Assembly (NCBI RefSeq): GCF_018130615.1
Contig: NZ_JAFCKB010000002.1
Span: forward strand, 62,001-126,000
Direction: 5' to 3'
Length of the DNA stretch: 64,000 bases
Source: Bradyrhizobium manausense
GTDB lineage: Bacteria > Pseudomonadota > Alphaproteobacteria > Rhizobiales > Xanthobacteraceae
In this document: piece after piece, positions 17,854 through 29,192 of the stretch
Layout of the letters: each line of letters begins with the position of its first letter
Position numbering within the stretch: position 1 is the stretch's first letter
The notes under the pieces: model-generated
Seen by the model: only the letters and a program-made list of their open reading frames with translations
Database searches by the model: none
What the model was told of the DNA's origin: nothing
Translations under genes and position numbers: made by a program

Positions 17854-19113
17854 ATGCAATTAACCTCCCGTCTCGCACTGATGAACTGGCTGGCCGGCCA
17901 AGGGCTCACCGGCCTTCCCGAACCCGACCTGCTGCGCGGCTTCTGCGAGCGCTGCCGCGCCGACGGCCTGGAACTCTCGCGCGGCCTCGTCGTCATCGAC
18001 ACGCTGCATCCGATCTACGAGGGCCGGGCCTTCCGCTGGAGCGATACGCCGAGCAACGAGAGCGACGTCATCGAGTACGGCTCGACGGCGGAGGGCGACG
18101 CGGCCAAAAACTGGCGCCGCTCGGTATTTTATCATTTGCTCGAGCATGGCCACGACGAGATGGTGATCGACCTCGCCGACGCGCCCTCGCTCGATTTCTC
18201 GCAGATCGGCGACCTCGCCGAAACCGGTCACCGCCACTTCCTGGCCTTCGTGCACCGCTTCGGCGAGACCGGAGCGCTCGGGCAGATGGATTGCCTCTAC
18301 TCCTACTGGACCACGCGACGCGACGACGGCTTTACCGAAGCCGAGCTTGCCGCGCTGCGCGATCTCGTGCCGGTGCTGGGCCTCGCGATCAAGTCGGCGC
18401 AGCAGGTCGACATTGTCCGGACGCTGGGGCGCGTCTATCTCGGGCGCGACGCGTCGGAGCAGGTGCTGCGCGGGCGTATCTCGCGCGGCGTCACCGAGCG
18501 CATCAATGCCGTGCTCTGGTACTCGGATCTGCGTGGCTCGACCGGGATCAGCGAGAGCATCGGCCCCGACGAGATCATCCCGTTTCTCAACGACTATGCC
18601 CAGGCCGTGATCGACGCGATCCACGATGCCGGCGGCGACGTGCTGAAGCTGATCGGGGACGGCGTGCTTGCGATGTTCACAGGCGAAGACATGGCGGACG
18701 CGCGCCGCGCCGCGCTGCGCGCCGAGCATCTGTTCCGCAAGAATGTCGCGGCGCTGAATACACGGCGCGCGGCGGAGGGCCGTCCGACGACGTCGGCCTA
18801 TATCGGCCTGCATGTCGGTGAGGTCCTTTACGGCAATATCGGCAGCGAGGACCGGCTCGATTTCACCGTGGTGGGGCCGACCGTCAACGAGGTCAGCCGC
18901 ATCGCCTCGATGAGCCGCTCGGTCGATCGCGAGCTGCTGGCGTCGGCGGAATTCTACAAGGGCCTGGACGCCTCCGGCCGCCGCTATCTCGTCTCCACCG
19001 GCCGCTACGCGCTGCGCGGCATCGGCCGCGCGCAGGATCTCTACACGCTCGATCCCGAAGTTGATTCGAGCGAGCCGGTGACGGGCAGCTACGAGCGGTA
19101 CCTGGCGAACTAG
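17854..19113 (+). CDS. class III adenylate/guanylate cyclase with N-terminal sensor region
   Basis: The 419-residue product has an N-terminal half (about 1-195) without membrane segments, possibly a GAF-like sensor, then a class III cyclase catalytic domain (about 215-375). Metal-binding aspartates are at 225 (LWYSDLRGSTGIS) and 269 (KLIGDGVLAMF). The base/transition-state region DFTVVGPTVNEVSRIA includes Asn345 and Arg349. These residues suggest an active enzyme, with cAMP the likely product. Rhizobial genomes carry many such cyclases, and the signal sensed here is unknown. Start ATG 17854; no strong ribosome site. Confidence 0.92.
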   Translation: MQLTSRLALMNWLAGQGLTGLPEPDLLRGFCERCRADGLELSRGLVVIDTLHPIYEGRAFRWSDTPSNESDVIEYGSTAEGDAAKNWRRSVFYHLLEHGHDEMVIDLADAPSLDFSQIGDLAETGHRHFLAFVHRFGETGALGQMDCLYSYWTTRRDDGFTEAELAALRDLVPVLGLAIKSAQQVDIVRTLGRVYLGRDASEQVLRGRISRGVTERINAVLWYSDLRGSTGISESIGPDEIIPFLNDYAQAVIDAIHDAGGDVLKLIGDGVLAMFTGEDMADARRAALRAEHLFRKNVAALNTRRAAEGRPTTSAYIGLHVGEVLYGNIGSEDRLDFTVVGPTVNEVSRIASMSRSVDRELLASAEFYKGLDASGRRYLVSTGRYALRGIGRAQDLYTLDPEVDSSEPVTGSYERYLAN

Positions 19114-19129
19114 CCCGACTACCTTCACA

Positions 19130-19159
19130 GCGTCGTCCTGGCTTTTGCCAGGACGACGC
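19130..19159. repeat. perfect 13-bp-stem hairpin between convergent genes
   Basis: GCGTCGTCCTGGC (19130-19142), a TTTT loop and GCCAGGACGACGC (19147-19159) form a perfect stem. It lies between the ends of the cyclase and an opposing MFS gene. It may act as a bidirectional RNA end, although neither side has a clear U-run, or it may be a short member of the palindromic repeat family seen elsewhere in the window. Confidence 0.6.
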
Positions 19160-19167
19160 CAGAGGAG

Positions 19168-20412
19168 CTAGCACCGCGCCGACGCTTCGTCTCCCACCAT
19201 GGCCGGCTGCCGGTCCAGCGCCACCGCCGGCGACAGCCAGATCACCAGCGCCTGCAGGCCAAAGACGGCTGCTGCGAGATAGAGGCACGCTTCCGCGCTC
19301 CAGATGCCGCCGACGATCGCGCCCAGTGCCGAGCCGAGCGGGCGGGCGCCGTAGCTCATGATGTTGATGGCGGAGACACGCCCGAGCAGGCGCGGCGGCG
19401 TCACCGACTGGCGCAAGGTCGTGGTCGAGATCACCCACAGGATCGGCCCGACGCCGAGCAGGAAGAAGCTCAAGGCGGCCAACCAGGGCGAAGGGACCAG
19501 CACCGTCAGCGCCATCACGACCGCGGCGACGAAGCCCGTGACCGGGCCGAGGCCGACCACGGTGCCGAACGCAATCCGCTGCATCACGCGCGTGGCGAAC
19601 AGCGCGCCGATCACCATGCCGACGCCGTACATCGTCAGCACCGTGCCGACGCCGGCGGCGGTCAAGCCGAGATGCCGGACGGCGTAAGGCACGAACACCG
19701 CGATCTGCAGGAACCAGCCGGTGTTGAAGATGAATTGCGTGATGAACACCGGCCGCAGCAGCGGGTGCTGAAACACGAAGGCCGCGCCTTCGCGGATGTC
19801 CTGGAAGGGATGGCGGCGCGGCGACGGCGCCCGCGCGGGTTCGTAGATGCCGGAGAGCAAGACCACAGCGATCGCCGAGAGCGCGGCGGCAAAGCCGAAG
19901 GCGGGGCTCGCGCCCCACCATCCGACCAGTGCACCACCGAGCGCGGGACCGCTGGCGAAGGCAATGGTGCGGGCAAGCTCGATTCGGGCATTGGCCGCGG
20001 GCAGGAGCTCCGCGCCGACCAGCGACGGCACCAAGGCCGGTGCAGCCACGCTGTAGACGACGGTGCCGCAGACGGCGGCAAAGCCGAGCAGCGCCAATAG
20101 CGGCAGATTGAGCGCGCCGAGCGCGAGCAGGAGGACGACGCTCGCCAGCGCCACCGCACGGAGCGCCTCGGCACCTGCCATCAGCGAGCGGCGCGAGATG
20201 CGGTCCGCAAGCAGGCCGGCCGGAATGGCGAACAGGACGAAGGGCAGGGTGAGGGCGGTCTGGAGCAGGCCGGTCTGGCCCTCGGCCACACCCAGCGTCA
20301 GCACGGCGACGATCGGGGCTGCGGCCAGCGCGATCTGCTCGGCCGATTGCGCGGCGAGGTTGGACCAGGCGAGGCGGTTGAAGGTGTCGGGGAGGCGGGG
20401 CGGATTTGACAT
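19168..20412 (-). CDS. MFS transporter (enterobactin-exporter-like, MFS_3 type)
   Basis: The 414-residue product has twelve predicted segments. The family traits are an N-terminal LAWSNLAAQSAEQIALAAAPIVAV segment, the loop motif AGLLADRISRRSLM, and a mid-protein cytoplasmic loop (REGAAFVFQHPLLRP) seen in EntS-like exporters. The phrase LGRVSAINIMSYGARPLG is also typical. It is probably an efflux pump with unknown substrate. It diverges from mntH with about 170 bp between the starts. Confidence 0.88.
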   Translation of the reverse strand: MSNPPRLPDTFNRLAWSNLAAQSAEQIALAAAPIVAVLTLGVAEGQTGLLQTALTLPFVLFAIPAGLLADRISRRSLMAGAEALRAVALASVVLLLALGALNLPLLALLGFAAVCGTVVYSVAAPALVPSLVGAELLPAANARIELARTIAFASGPALGGALVGWWGASPAFGFAAALSAIAVVLLSGIYEPARAPSPRRHPFQDIREGAAFVFQHPLLRPVFITQFIFNTGWFLQIAVFVPYAVRHLGLTAAGVGTVLTMYGVGMVIGALFATRVMQRIAFGTVVGLGPVTGFVAAVVMALTVLVPSPWLAALSFFLLGVGPILWVISTTTLRQSVTPPRLLGRVSAINIMSYGARPLGSALGAIVGGIWSAEACLYLAAAVFGLQALVIWLSPAVALDRQPAMVGDEASARC

Positions 20413-20537
20413 GGCTCATTTCCTGCAAAGTCGGATTGGCGCCAGTATCCGCCCCCGACGCCGGCCAAACCCACCCGCTTCCCGACAGGGTCGGGCAAAC
20501 CCGTGGCGCTGGCGGGAACCAATGCGGCTAGATGCAG

Positions 20538-20554
20538 TTGCAAATGAGTTGCAA
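20538..20554 (+). promoter_or_regulatory. TTGCAA-N5-TTGCAA operator candidate upstream of mntH
   Basis: Two perfect TTGCAA hexamers, each self-complementary, are separated by ATGAG and so form an inverted repeat 28 bp before the mntH ATG. Alphaproteobacterial manganese-responsive Fur/Mur proteins control Mn importer genes through similar TGCAA-containing palindromes. The match to a defined Mur site is inference. Confidence 0.5.
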
Positions 20555-20582
20555 TAAGCCTCGACTTCGGTATTCTGACCGC

Positions 20583-21947
20583 ATGGATGCCCGATCACCC
20601 GATCTGACCCAGGACCTGACTCAAGATGCTGCCGGCTGGCGCACCGACGCGCCGGCCACCAAGAGCCTCGCCGAGGTGAATGCCACCGTCGCCATCCCGA
20701 CGGCGGGGGTGTGGTGGCGGCGGCTGCTGGCCTTCGTCGGTCCGGGCTACATGGTTTCGGTCGGCTACATGGATCCCGGCAACTGGGCGACCGACCTCGC
20801 CGGCGGATCCAAGTTCGGCTACACGCTGCTCTCGGTCATCCTGCTCTCGAATTTGATGGCGATCCTGCTGCAGTCGCTGGCGGCGCGGCTCGGCATCGTC
20901 ACCGATCGCGACCTCGCGCAGGCCTGCCGCGCGAGCTATTCGCCGGCGGTGAATTTCCTGCTCTGGCTCGCTTGCGAGGCGGCGATCATCGCCTGCGACC
21001 TCGCCGAGGTCATCGGCACCGCGATCGCGCTGAAATTGCTGTTTGGCATTCCCCTGGTCGGCGGCGCTCTGATCGCAGCTCTCGATGCATTCCTGCTGCT
21101 CGTCCTGATGAACCGCGGCTTCCGTTTCCTCGAAGCCTTCGTCATGGCACTGCTCGCGGTGATCGCGGTGTGCTTCGCGGTCCAGATCGCCGCCGCCGCG
21201 CCGCCGGTCGCCGAGGTGCTGCGCGGCTTCGCGCCGAAGAGCGAGATCTTCACCAACTCCGAGATGCTCTACATCGCGATCGGCATCATCGGCGCGACCG
21301 TGATGCCGCATAATCTCTATCTGCATTCCTCGATCGTGCAGACGCGCGCCTATGCGCGCAACGACGAGGGCCGCCGCGAAGCGATCAAATGGGCGACGAC
21401 GGATTCCACCGTCGCGCTGATGCTGGCGCTGTTCATCAATGCCGCGATCCTCGTCGTGGCGGCAGCAACCTTTCACACGAGCGGCCATTCCGACGTCGCC
21501 GAGATTGGCCAGGCCTTCGAGCTGCTCTCGCCGCTGCTGGGCCTCGGCATCGCCTCGACGCTGTTCGCGGTGGCGCTGCTCGCCTCAGGCCTCAACTCGA
21601 CGGTGACGGCGACGCTCGCCGGCCAGATCGTGATGGAGGGGTTTCTCGATCTGCGTTTGCCGAGCTGGGCGCGCCGCCTGCTCACGCGCGGCATTGCCAT
21701 CATTCCGGTGATCGTCGTCACCGCGATCTATGGCGAGCGCGGCACGGCGGATTTGCTGGTGTTCAGCCAGGTCGTGCTGTCGATGCAGCTTCCGTTCGCC
21801 GTCATTCCGCTGGTCCGCTTCGTCTCTGACCGCCGCAAGATGGGCCAGTTCACGATACCGTCCTACGTCGCTGCCATCGCGTGGATCGTGGCGGGCGTGA
21901 TCGTGGTTTTGAACGTGAAGCTGCTGGTGGATACGCTGTTCGGGTGA
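20583..21947 (+). CDS. mntH: Nramp-family divalent metal (Mn2+) transporter MntH
   Basis: MntH imports Mn2+ by proton symport across the inner membrane. The 454-residue product has eleven segments, the first-helix metal motif DPGNWATD, the helix-6 motif MPHNLYLHS, and GQIVMEGFL in segment 10. In Bradyrhizobium MntH is known as the major Mn transporter and is repressed by the Fur/Mur regulator in Mn-replete cells. The ATG at 20583 has no clear ribosome site. The N-terminal 40 residues are polar and variable. Confidence 0.95.
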   Translation: MDARSPDLTQDLTQDAAGWRTDAPATKSLAEVNATVAIPTAGVWWRRLLAFVGPGYMVSVGYMDPGNWATDLAGGSKFGYTLLSVILLSNLMAILLQSLAARLGIVTDRDLAQACRASYSPAVNFLLWLACEAAIIACDLAEVIGTAIALKLLFGIPLVGGALIAALDAFLLLVLMNRGFRFLEAFVMALLAVIAVCFAVQIAAAAPPVAEVLRGFAPKSEIFTNSEMLYIAIGIIGATVMPHNLYLHSSIVQTRAYARNDEGRREAIKWATTDSTVALMLALFINAAILVVAAATFHTSGHSDVAEIGQAFELLSPLLGLGIASTLFAVALLASGLNSTVTATLAGQIVMEGFLDLRLPSWARRLLTRGIAIIPVIVVTAIYGERGTADLLVFSQVVLSMQLPFAVIPLVRFVSDRRKMGQFTIPSYVAAIAWIVAGVIVVLNVKLLVDTLFG

Positions 21948-21967
21948 GTGTCCGCCAAACACACTGC

Positions 21968-22071
21968 TGTCGTCGCCCGGCTTGACCGCGACCCAGTATT
22001 CCAGAGAAGGTTGTGACTGAACCGAGAAGCCGCAGCGTACCGGATGCCCTGGTCAAGCCGGGGCATGACAG
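21968..22071. repeat. palindromic intergenic repeat, full copy
   Basis: About 104 bp bounded by imperfect terminal inverted repeats: TGTCGTCGCCCGGCTTGACC on the left and GGTCAAGCCGGGGCATGACA on the right. It lies between the convergent mntH and bpt genes. The same arms recur at 8904-8950 and 32044-32148. Confidence 0.75.
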
Positions 22072-22089
22072 AGAGCGTGTGCGCGTCAG

Positions 22090-22866
22090 CTAGTCCTGCG
22101 GCTCGGACGTCGCATCGCCCTGTGCGTCGATGCGCAGCCAGCCTGAGGGGGCGAGGCGCTGTTGCGGCAGGAAGCGGGCCTTGTAGTCCATCTTCTTGGA
22201 GCCCTCGATCCAGTAGCCGAGATAGACGTAGGGCAGGCCCTGGCGCCGCGCGCGGGCGATGTGGTCGAGGATCATGAAGGTGCCCATCGAGCGGCCGACC
22301 TGGCTCGGCTCGAAGAACGAATAGACCATCGACAGGCCGTCGCTGAGCACGTCGGTCAACGCCACCGCGATCAGCTCCTCGCCGCGGCCGGTAAGGCCGC
22401 TGTCGGGACCGCGCTTGCGGTATTCGATGATGCGCGTCTCGACATGGCTGTCCTCGACCATCATGGCGTAGTCGAGCACGGTCATGTCGGCCATGCCGCC
22501 ATGACGGTGGCGGGCGTCGAGATAGGCGCGGAACACCGAATATTGCTCGGAGGTCGGCACCGCGCTGCGCTGCTCGCCGATGATGTCGGCGTTGCGCGCC
22601 ATCACCTTGCGGAAGTTGCGGGAGGGACGGAACTCGTTGGCGACCACGCGGACCGAGACGCAGGCCCGGCACTGGTCGCAGGCCGGACGGTAGGCGATCG
22701 ACTGGCTGCGGCGGAACCCGCCATGGGTCAGGAGGTCGTTGAGATCGCCGGCGCGGTCACCCACGAGGTGCGTGAACACCTTGCGCTCATGCCGGCCCGG
22801 CAGGTACGGGCAGGGGGACGGCGCCGTGAGGTAAAATTGGGGGGTGTCGCGCGAGTGCTGGGTCAA
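22090..22866 (-). CDS. bpt: aspartate/glutamate leucyltransferase (N-degron pathway)
   Basis: Bpt transfers Leu from Leu-tRNA to proteins with N-terminal Asp or Glu, making them ClpS-ClpAP substrates. The 258-residue product has the family N-terminal region ([20 protein letters not shown]), a [12 protein letters not shown] cysteine cluster, and the C-terminal [22 protein letters not shown]. The length matches the family (about 250). It ends a minus-strand run hemB-RDD-bpt, and a palindromic repeat follows its stop. The older name is arginyltransferase (ate). Confidence 0.93.
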   Translation of the reverse strand: MTQHSRDTPQFYLTAPSPCPYLPGRHERKVFTHLVGDRAGDLNDLLTHGGFRRSQSIAYRPACDQCRACVSVRVVANEFRPSRNFRKVMARNADIIGEQRSAVPTSEQYSVFRAYLDARHRHGGMADMTVLDYAMMVEDSHVETRIIEYRKRGPDSGLTGRGEELIAVALTDVLSDGLSMVYSFFEPSQVGRSMGTFMILDHIARARRQGLPYVYLGYWIEGSKKMDYKARFLPQQRLAPSGWLRIDAQGDATSEPQD

Positions 22867-22970
22867 GGGACGTCGTGGGCCTCCGAAGTGAGTATCAGCA
22901 TCGCGCTACGAAGGCCCCCGGTCAATCGGTCTGCGGTGTCGGTCAGATCACTCAGCTTAGCGCATCCGGG

Positions 22971-23510
22971 TTAGTAGGTCCTTGCCGTCTGCGGCACGGG
23001 CGCCCGAACGGAATTGTTGATCACGACCGTGCCGAGCACGAAGTCGTGCAACAGCCGACGGCGGCCATTGAACAAACCGACCAGCACCACGAAGGGCGAC
23101 AGGAACGAGACCGTCACCCAGAACAGCACGGCATGGGTGGCGCCGAGGACAAAGTAGCCGGGGGCGCCGTACCAGGTCCGCAGCTCCAGATCCATCACCC
23201 GCATCCCGATCGTCGCGGAGGAGGGACCGCCGATGCAGGCGCCGTAATAGACGATCGCCCAGATCACGGAGGCCGGCCAAGCCAGCCAGAATAGCGCCCA
23301 GCCGATGCCGAGCGTGACCACGCCGAACAGGGCGATGAAGATGTAGCCGAGGATGACGGGCACGGAGATCACGACCATGTCGATCAGGAACGCGAACGCC
23401 CGCCGCGTCGCGACGCCGCGAAACAGTTCCGGATGCAGGTAGGGATCGTAGGCGTGCGGCTGCGCGCCGCCGTCGTTGCGCCAGGCGTTGCCCGAATCCG
23501 AATACGACAT
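22971..23510 (-). CDS. RDD-family membrane protein
   Basis: The 179-residue product has the RDD domain, with the naming Arg-Asp-Asp pattern in modified form (RRAFAFLIDMVVISVPVILGYIF). Three or four membrane segments and a C-terminal LLHDFVLGTVVINN are typical of the family. The N-terminal 30 residues are polar. RDD proteins are proposed to be transporters, some Na+/H+-related; the role here is unknown. It lies between hemB and bpt on the same strand. Confidence 0.85.
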   Translation of the reverse strand: MSYSDSGNAWRNDGGAQPHAYDPYLHPELFRGVATRRAFAFLIDMVVISVPVILGYIFIALFGVVTLGIGWALFWLAWPASVIWAIVYYGACIGGPSSATIGMRVMDLELRTWYGAPGYFVLGATHAVLFWVTVSFLSPFVVLVGLFNGRRRLLHDFVLGTVVINNSVRAPVPQTARTY

Positions 23511-23674
23511 GTCCGCTCTCCCAGGGAAAACTCCGCAAGGCAGGACATGGGAACAGCCTTTTCCCCTGCCAAGGGTGCGCGGGCGTCAACAAGCCGAAAT
23601 ATTCCGGCGATTCGGGGGCGGGGGAGGGCGCGATGTTGGCGCTACAAGCACCGGTGTCGTCCCGGCGCAGGTGG

Positions 23675-25364
<1,690 letters not shown>

Positions 25365-25400
25365 CAGCCGTCGGGGCGCTGACGTTTCAACGCACGCTCT

Positions 25401-25531
25401 CTCGTGCCCCGGACGCAATGCAGCGCGCCGCACTTGCGGCGTGATGCGTTGCAGAGCCGGGGCCCATCTCTCCTTGATCTCGCTTTTGGCTCTGGGTCCC
25501 GGATCTTCGCTGCGCTCGTCCGGGACACGAG
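25401..25531. repeat. palindromic intergenic repeat, GC-rich variant
   Basis: The arms CTCGTGCCCCGGA (25401-25413) and TCCGGGACACGAG (25519-25531) pair at 12 of 13 positions. Inner hairpins include GCAATGCAGCGCGCCGCA/TGCGGCGTGATGCGTTGC-like segments. It belongs to the same class as the other intergenic palindromes but has different arms. Confidence 0.6.
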
Positions 25532-25749
25532 CGTTGCTCGTGGTTGACCGTTGGTTTCGTAAAATTCGAGGTAACTTTTCATTGACCTCGCGATATCCGC
25601 CACAGCTCTTACGCGTGCGTTTCGAAACGGGGCGGGGCTGTTCTGGAATGCGACAACCGGCTCGGACGGAGGGTGAACAGGACCTTGCCACGGTCAACAG
25701 ACGGTTGCGAAAAGTGCTTGTGGCACAGGCTTAATGCGCAATTCACTGT

Positions 25750-25784
25750 CTTAAATTCATGATCTCTTTATTCTCTTATTTAAG
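25750..25784 (+). promoter_or_regulatory. inverted repeat upstream of ldtR, operator candidate
   Basis: CTTAAAT and ATTTAAG are perfect 7-bp arms separated by 21 nt of AT-rich sequence, ending 95 bp before the regulator start. MarR-type regulators often repress their own gene through such sites. This is inference from layout. Confidence 0.35.
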
Positions 25785-25879
25785 CCGATCTTCAAACGAG
25801 CCCCTTAAGTTGCACCTATCAGACGGGACACAAGTTTCGTCGAATAAGTGTCGATAAAAACGACAACAGGGGAAGTGTC

Positions 25880-26398
25880 ATGATGAAAGCCGTCGCAACT
25901 GCGGCAGATACCGCAGAGCGCGTTTCGGGCCCGCAGGGTTCGGTTCAGTCGCTCTATCTGGAAGCATTGACTCTGGTGGAGCGGCTGCATCGCCGGCTCC
26001 TCGACGTGATCAAGGACGAGTTCGATCGTCGTGGCCGCGCCGACATCAATTCCGTGCAGGCGCTCCTGCTCTATAACATCGGCGACAAGGAGCTGACCGC
26101 GGGCGAGCTGCGCACGCGCGGCTACTATCTCGGCTCCAACGTCTCCTACAATTTGAAGAAGCTCGTCGAGCTCGGCTTCCTCGACCATCAGCGCTCGCGG
26201 GTTGACCGCCGCTCGGTGCGCATCCGCCTGACGCCGCAGGGCCAGGAAGTCCGCCGCATCGTCGACTCTCTCTACCAGAAGCACGTCAAGACGGTGGAGC
26301 AGGTCGGCGGCATCTCCGGCGAGGAGTTCTCGACCCTCAACAAGTCGCTGCACCGCCTCGAGCGGTTCTGGACCGACCAGATCCTGTATCGGCTCTGA
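25880..26398 (+). CDS. ldtR: LdtR-type MarR/winged-helix transcriptional regulator
   Basis: The 172-residue product is a winged-helix protein: dimerisation helix (about 25-50, SLYLEALTLVERLHRRLLDVIKDEF), recognition region (ELTAGELRTRGYYLGSNVSYNLKKLVELGFL), wing (DHQRSRVDRRSVRIRLT), and a long C-terminal dimer helix. The phrase RGYYLGSNVSYNLKKL is characteristic of LdtR, known in Liberibacter and Sinorhizobium as a regulator of L,D-transpeptidase and stress tolerance. The family call is by resemblance. Two adjacent ATGs (25880, 25883) follow AGGGGAAG. Confidence 0.8.
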   Translation: MMKAVATAADTAERVSGPQGSVQSLYLEALTLVERLHRRLLDVIKDEFDRRGRADINSVQALLLYNIGDKELTAGELRTRGYYLGSNVSYNLKKLVELGFLDHQRSRVDRRSVRIRLTPQGQEVRRIVDSLYQKHVKTVEQVGGISGEEFSTLNKSLHRLERFWTDQILYRL

Positions 26399-26474
26399 GT
26401 CTTAGAAGGGATAAGCCAAGCCGGCCCACAACAAGACCGGCGGCCTTTCCCGAACGTGCCTGACTTCCCCAATC

Positions 26475-26511
26475 GCGCCGGTTCCGGCTTGCCCCGGAAC
26501 CGGCGCGTTTT
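26475..26511 (+). terminator. rho-independent terminator after ldtR
   Basis: A perfect 13-bp stem (GCGCCGGTTCCGG / CCGGAACCGGCGC) with a 6-nt loop is followed by GTTTT. It lies 76 bp after the ldtR stop. Confidence 0.85.
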
Positions 26512-26597
26512 GCTGTTCTTTCGCGCTTGCGAAAAAATCTACCGCGGAGGGAACCGGTCCCTCGCGTCGCAGTTGTCTCTCCGGATCGGAGGTCGCG

Positions 26598-26834
26598 ATG
26601 CTGGTCGAGCGCGGGTTGCAGGCAATGAACGTCGAGCTCGTGAGCGATGCTTATGCCATCGCCGCGAACTACCTGCGCCGCTCCGGTGCGATCCCCGACA
26701 CGCTCGTCACCAACGAGCGCCTGCTCGAGATCATCGTCAAGCTGCTCCAGCACGGCGAATTCAACAAGATCAGACTGGCCAACAAGGCGATCGCGCGCTT
26801 TGAGACGCACGCCGAGGCGAGAGCGGTTGCCTGA
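26598..26834 (+). CDS. small helical protein of unknown function
   Basis: The 78-residue product has strong helical character (MLVERGLQAMNVELVSDAYAIAANYLRRSG ... LLEIIVKLLQHGEFNKIRLANKAIARFE). GGAGGTCGCG before the ATG is a good ribosome site. It begins 87 bp after a strong terminator, so it has its own promoter. It may form a unit with the next small gene, 37 bp downstream. Confidence 0.6.
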   Translation: MLVERGLQAMNVELVSDAYAIAANYLRRSGAIPDTLVTNERLLEIIVKLLQHGEFNKIRLANKAIARFETHAEARAVA

Positions 26835-26871
26835 TCAAGACTCCCAAAATTCAAGAGAGCCAGAGGGTGCC

Positions 26872-27093
26872 ATGGAAGCTGCCATCGACCGCATCATGAA
26901 GACCTATGACCTGCTCGCAAACCGCACGGCGGCGGCGAGCGAGGAGGCGCGGGAGAAGGTGACGAATTACCTCAATACCCTGATGGAAGCCGGCGAGAAG
27001 GACACCCACAGGTTGACGGTTTGCGGCCTGACCTATCTGCGCCAGCTCGACGGCAGCGTGGATCCCGTGAAGGCGGGGTATACCGGGCTGTAG
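26872..27093 (+). CDS. small helical protein of unknown function
   Basis: The 73-residue product (MEAAIDRIMKTYDLLANRTAAA...) is mostly helical, with one Cys in a RLTVCGLTYLRQLDGS segment. The conserved-looking C-terminus and coding-type base bias support it. AGAGGG precedes the ATG. It is followed by a terminator candidate. No family is recognised. Confidence 0.65.
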   Translation: MEAAIDRIMKTYDLLANRTAAASEEAREKVTNYLNTLMEAGEKDTHRLTVCGLTYLRQLDGSVDPVKAGYTGL

Positions 27094-27100
27094 ACGGGAT

Positions 27101-27134
27101 GGCCCGAAGGGCGGCGGTCCCCGGGCCAATTTTT
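27101..27134 (+). terminator. terminator candidate after the small-gene pair
   Basis: GGCCCG (27101-27106) pairs with CGGGCC (27122-27127), and AATTTTT follows. The stem is short with a large loop. The remaining 260 bp up to glyA show no gene and no riboswitch I can recognise. Confidence 0.5.
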
Positions 27135-27394
27135 GCCTCCGATGGGCCACGGGCCCTGTGCGTTAACGATTGGGCGGCCGAGCTGGCCGATCCGTATTCT
27201 CCCGCCGGGCAGTCCCGTAAGCTTGCGGGCCCAGGCCCGGCGATCTCCACCATATCTGGCATAATTCCCGCACCCGACCCGCAAATGCTTGGCCGGGGGC
27301 GGGCGATGTGGTAGATCGCGCTCGCCGCTTCCGATCGCCACACCAAGACCCCCGTAGCCCGCCAAAAGGCTGCGGCGGTGGAGATATTCGCAAG

Positions 27395-28693
27395 ATGACC
27401 CTCGCCAAAACCGCCAATGCGCCCGATTCGTTTTTCACCGCTTCGCTCGATCAGGCCGACCCGGAAATCGCCGCCGCCATCAAGGGCGAGCTCGGCCGGC
27501 AACGCCACGAAGTCGAGCTGATCGCCTCCGAGAACATCGTCAGCCGGGCCGTGCTGGAAGCGCAGGGTTCGGTGATGACCAACAAATACGCGGAGGGTTA
27601 TCCGGGCGCGCGCTACTACGGCGGTTGTGAATGGGTCGACGTCGCCGAGAACCTCGCGATCGATCGCGCCAAGAAGCTGTTCGGCGCGAACTTCGCGAAC
27701 GTGCAACCGAACTCCGGCAGCCAGATGAACCAGGCGGTGTTCCTGGCGCTGCTGCAGCCCGGCGACACCTTCATGGGTCTCGACCTTGCGGCCGGCGGCC
27801 ATCTCACCCACGGCTCGCCCGTCAACATGAGCGGCAAGTGGTTCAAGGCCGCGCATTACACCGTGCGCCGCGAAGACCAGATCATCGACATGGACGCGGT
27901 CGCCAAGCAGGCCGAAGAGGTCAAGCCGAAGCTGATCGTGGCCGGCGGCTCGGCCTATTCGCGTGCCTGGGACTTCAAGCGCTTCCGCGAGATCGCGGAC
28001 TCGGTCGGCGCCTATCTGCTGGTGGACATGGCGCACTTCGCGGGCCTCGTCGCCGGTGGCGTGCACGCCTCGCCGGTGCCGTACGCTCACGTCACCACCA
28101 CGACCACGCACAAGTCGCTGCGCGGCCCGCGCGGCGGCCTGATGCTGTGGAATAACGAGGCGCTGACCAAGAAGTTCAACTCGGCGATCTTCCCGGGCCT
28201 GCAGGGTGGCCCCCTGATGCACGTGATCGCGGCGAAGGCGGTCGCCTTCGGCGAGGCGCTGCGTCCGGACTTCAAGGTCTATGCCAAGAATGTCGTCGAG
28301 AACGCCAAGGCGCTGGCCGAGGCGATGAAGAGCCACGGCTTCGACATTGTCTCCGGCGGCACCGATAACCATCTGATGCTCGTTGACCTGCGGCCGAAGG
28401 GCCTGAAGGGCAACGCTTCGGAGAAGGCGCTGGTTCGCGCTGCAATCACCTGCAACAAGAACGGTATTCCCTTCGACCCGGAATCTCCGTTTGTCACCTC
28501 CGGTATTCGTCTGGGCACGCCGGCGGCGACGACCCGCGGCTTCGGTGTCGCTGAATTCCAGCAGGTCGGCGGCATGATCGCCGAGGTCCTCAACGCGATC
28601 GCGCAGTCCGCCGACGGCAAGGCGCCGCTGGTGGAAGCCGCGATCAAGGAACGGGTCAAGGCGCTCACCGACCGGTTCCCGATCTACCAGTAA
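27395..28693 (+). CDS. glyA: serine hydroxymethyltransferase
   Basis: GlyA interconverts serine and glycine using tetrahydrofolate and pyridoxal phosphate and is a main source of one-carbon units. The PLP-lysine motif [16 protein letters not shown] and the N-terminal [19 protein letters not shown] and [15 protein letters not shown] are intact. The ATG at 27395 gives 432 residues, the usual length; the longer open frame upstream is Pro/Arg-rich and not coding-like. It heads the run glyA-nrdR-ribD-ribE-ribH-nusB. Confidence 0.97.
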   Translation: MTLAKTANAPDSFFTASLDQADPEIAAAIKGELGRQRHEVELIASENIVSRAVLEAQGSVMTNKYAEGYPGARYYGGCEWVDVAENLAIDRAKKLFGANFANVQPNSGSQMNQAVFLALLQPGDTFMGLDLAAGGHLTHGSPVNMSGKWFKAAHYTVRREDQIIDMDAVAKQAEEVKPKLIVAGGSAYSRAWDFKRFREIADSVGAYLLVDMAHFAGLVAGGVHASPVPYAHVTTTTTHKSLRGPRGGLMLWNNEALTKKFNSAIFPGLQGGPLMHVIAAKAVAFGEALRPDFKVYAKNVVENAKALAEAMKSHGFDIVSGGTDNHLMLVDLRPKGLKGNASEKALVRAAITCNKNGIPFDPESPFVTSGIRLGTPAATTRGFGVAEFQQVGGMIAEVLNAIAQSADGKAPLVEAAIKERVKALTDRFPIYQ

Positions 28694-28709
28694 GGCTTAG
28701 GGTACACGG

Positions 28710-29192
28710 ATGCGCTGCCCGAACTGCAATAGTCTCGATACGCAGGTAAAGGACTCGCGTCCGACCGAGGATTCCTCCGTCATCCGCAGGCGGCGCGTGT
28801 GCGTCGCCTGCGAATTCCGTTTCACCACCTTCGAGCGCGTGCAGCTGCGCGAGCTCACGGTGATCAAGCGCAACGGCCGCCGCGTGCCGTTCGATCGCGA
28901 CAAGCTGATGCGCTCGGTGTCGATCTCGTTGCGCAAGCGGCCGGTCGAGCCCGAGCGGGTCGAGAAGATGGTCTCCACCATCGTGCGCGAGCTCGAGACC
29001 GGCGGCGAGGCCGAGATCTCCTCCGAGGTGATCGGCGAGACCGTGATGGAGCATCTGCGCACGCTCGACGACGTCGCCTATGTGCGCTTTGCCTCCGTCT
29101 ACCGCAATTTCCGCGAGGCCAAGGATTTCGCAGAGGTGCTCGGCGAGCTCTCCGGCGAGGAGGAAGCGCGGCTCGCCGCGATCCGCAAATGA
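28710..29192 (+). CDS. nrdR: transcriptional repressor NrdR
   Basis: NrdR represses ribonucleotide reductase genes in response to ATP/dATP. The zinc ribbon cysteines are Cys3, Cys6, Cys31 and Cys34 (MRCPNC ... [14 protein letters not shown]). The ATP-cone domain follows ([22 protein letters not shown]...). At 160 residues it is normal length. It starts 16 bp after glyA, and its stop overlaps the ribD start by 4 nt (ATGA). Confidence 0.96.
   Translation: MRCPNCNSLDTQVKDSRPTEDSSVIRRRRVCVACEFRFTTFERVQLRELTVIKRNGRRVPFDRDKLMRSVSISLRKRPVEPERVEKMVSTIVRELETGGEAEISSEVIGETVMEHLRTLDDVAYVRFASVYRNFREAKDFAEVLGELSGEEEARLAAIRK

Larger units (their letters stand above)
25365..25879. other. 515-bp gap: palindromic repeat and ldtR promoter region
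   Basis: The left part holds a repeat element (25401-25531). From 25735 the sequence turns AT-rich and carries a 7-bp inverted repeat (25750-25756 / 25778-25784) and a direct repeat GTCGAATAA/GTCGATAAA near 25845. No coding frame here is convincing. Confidence 0.55.

Noticed and set aside
27135-27394. possible glycine or folate riboswitch before glyA
   Set aside because: I could not find the conserved core of a glycine, SAM or THF aptamer; only GC-rich sequence and weak hairpins are present.
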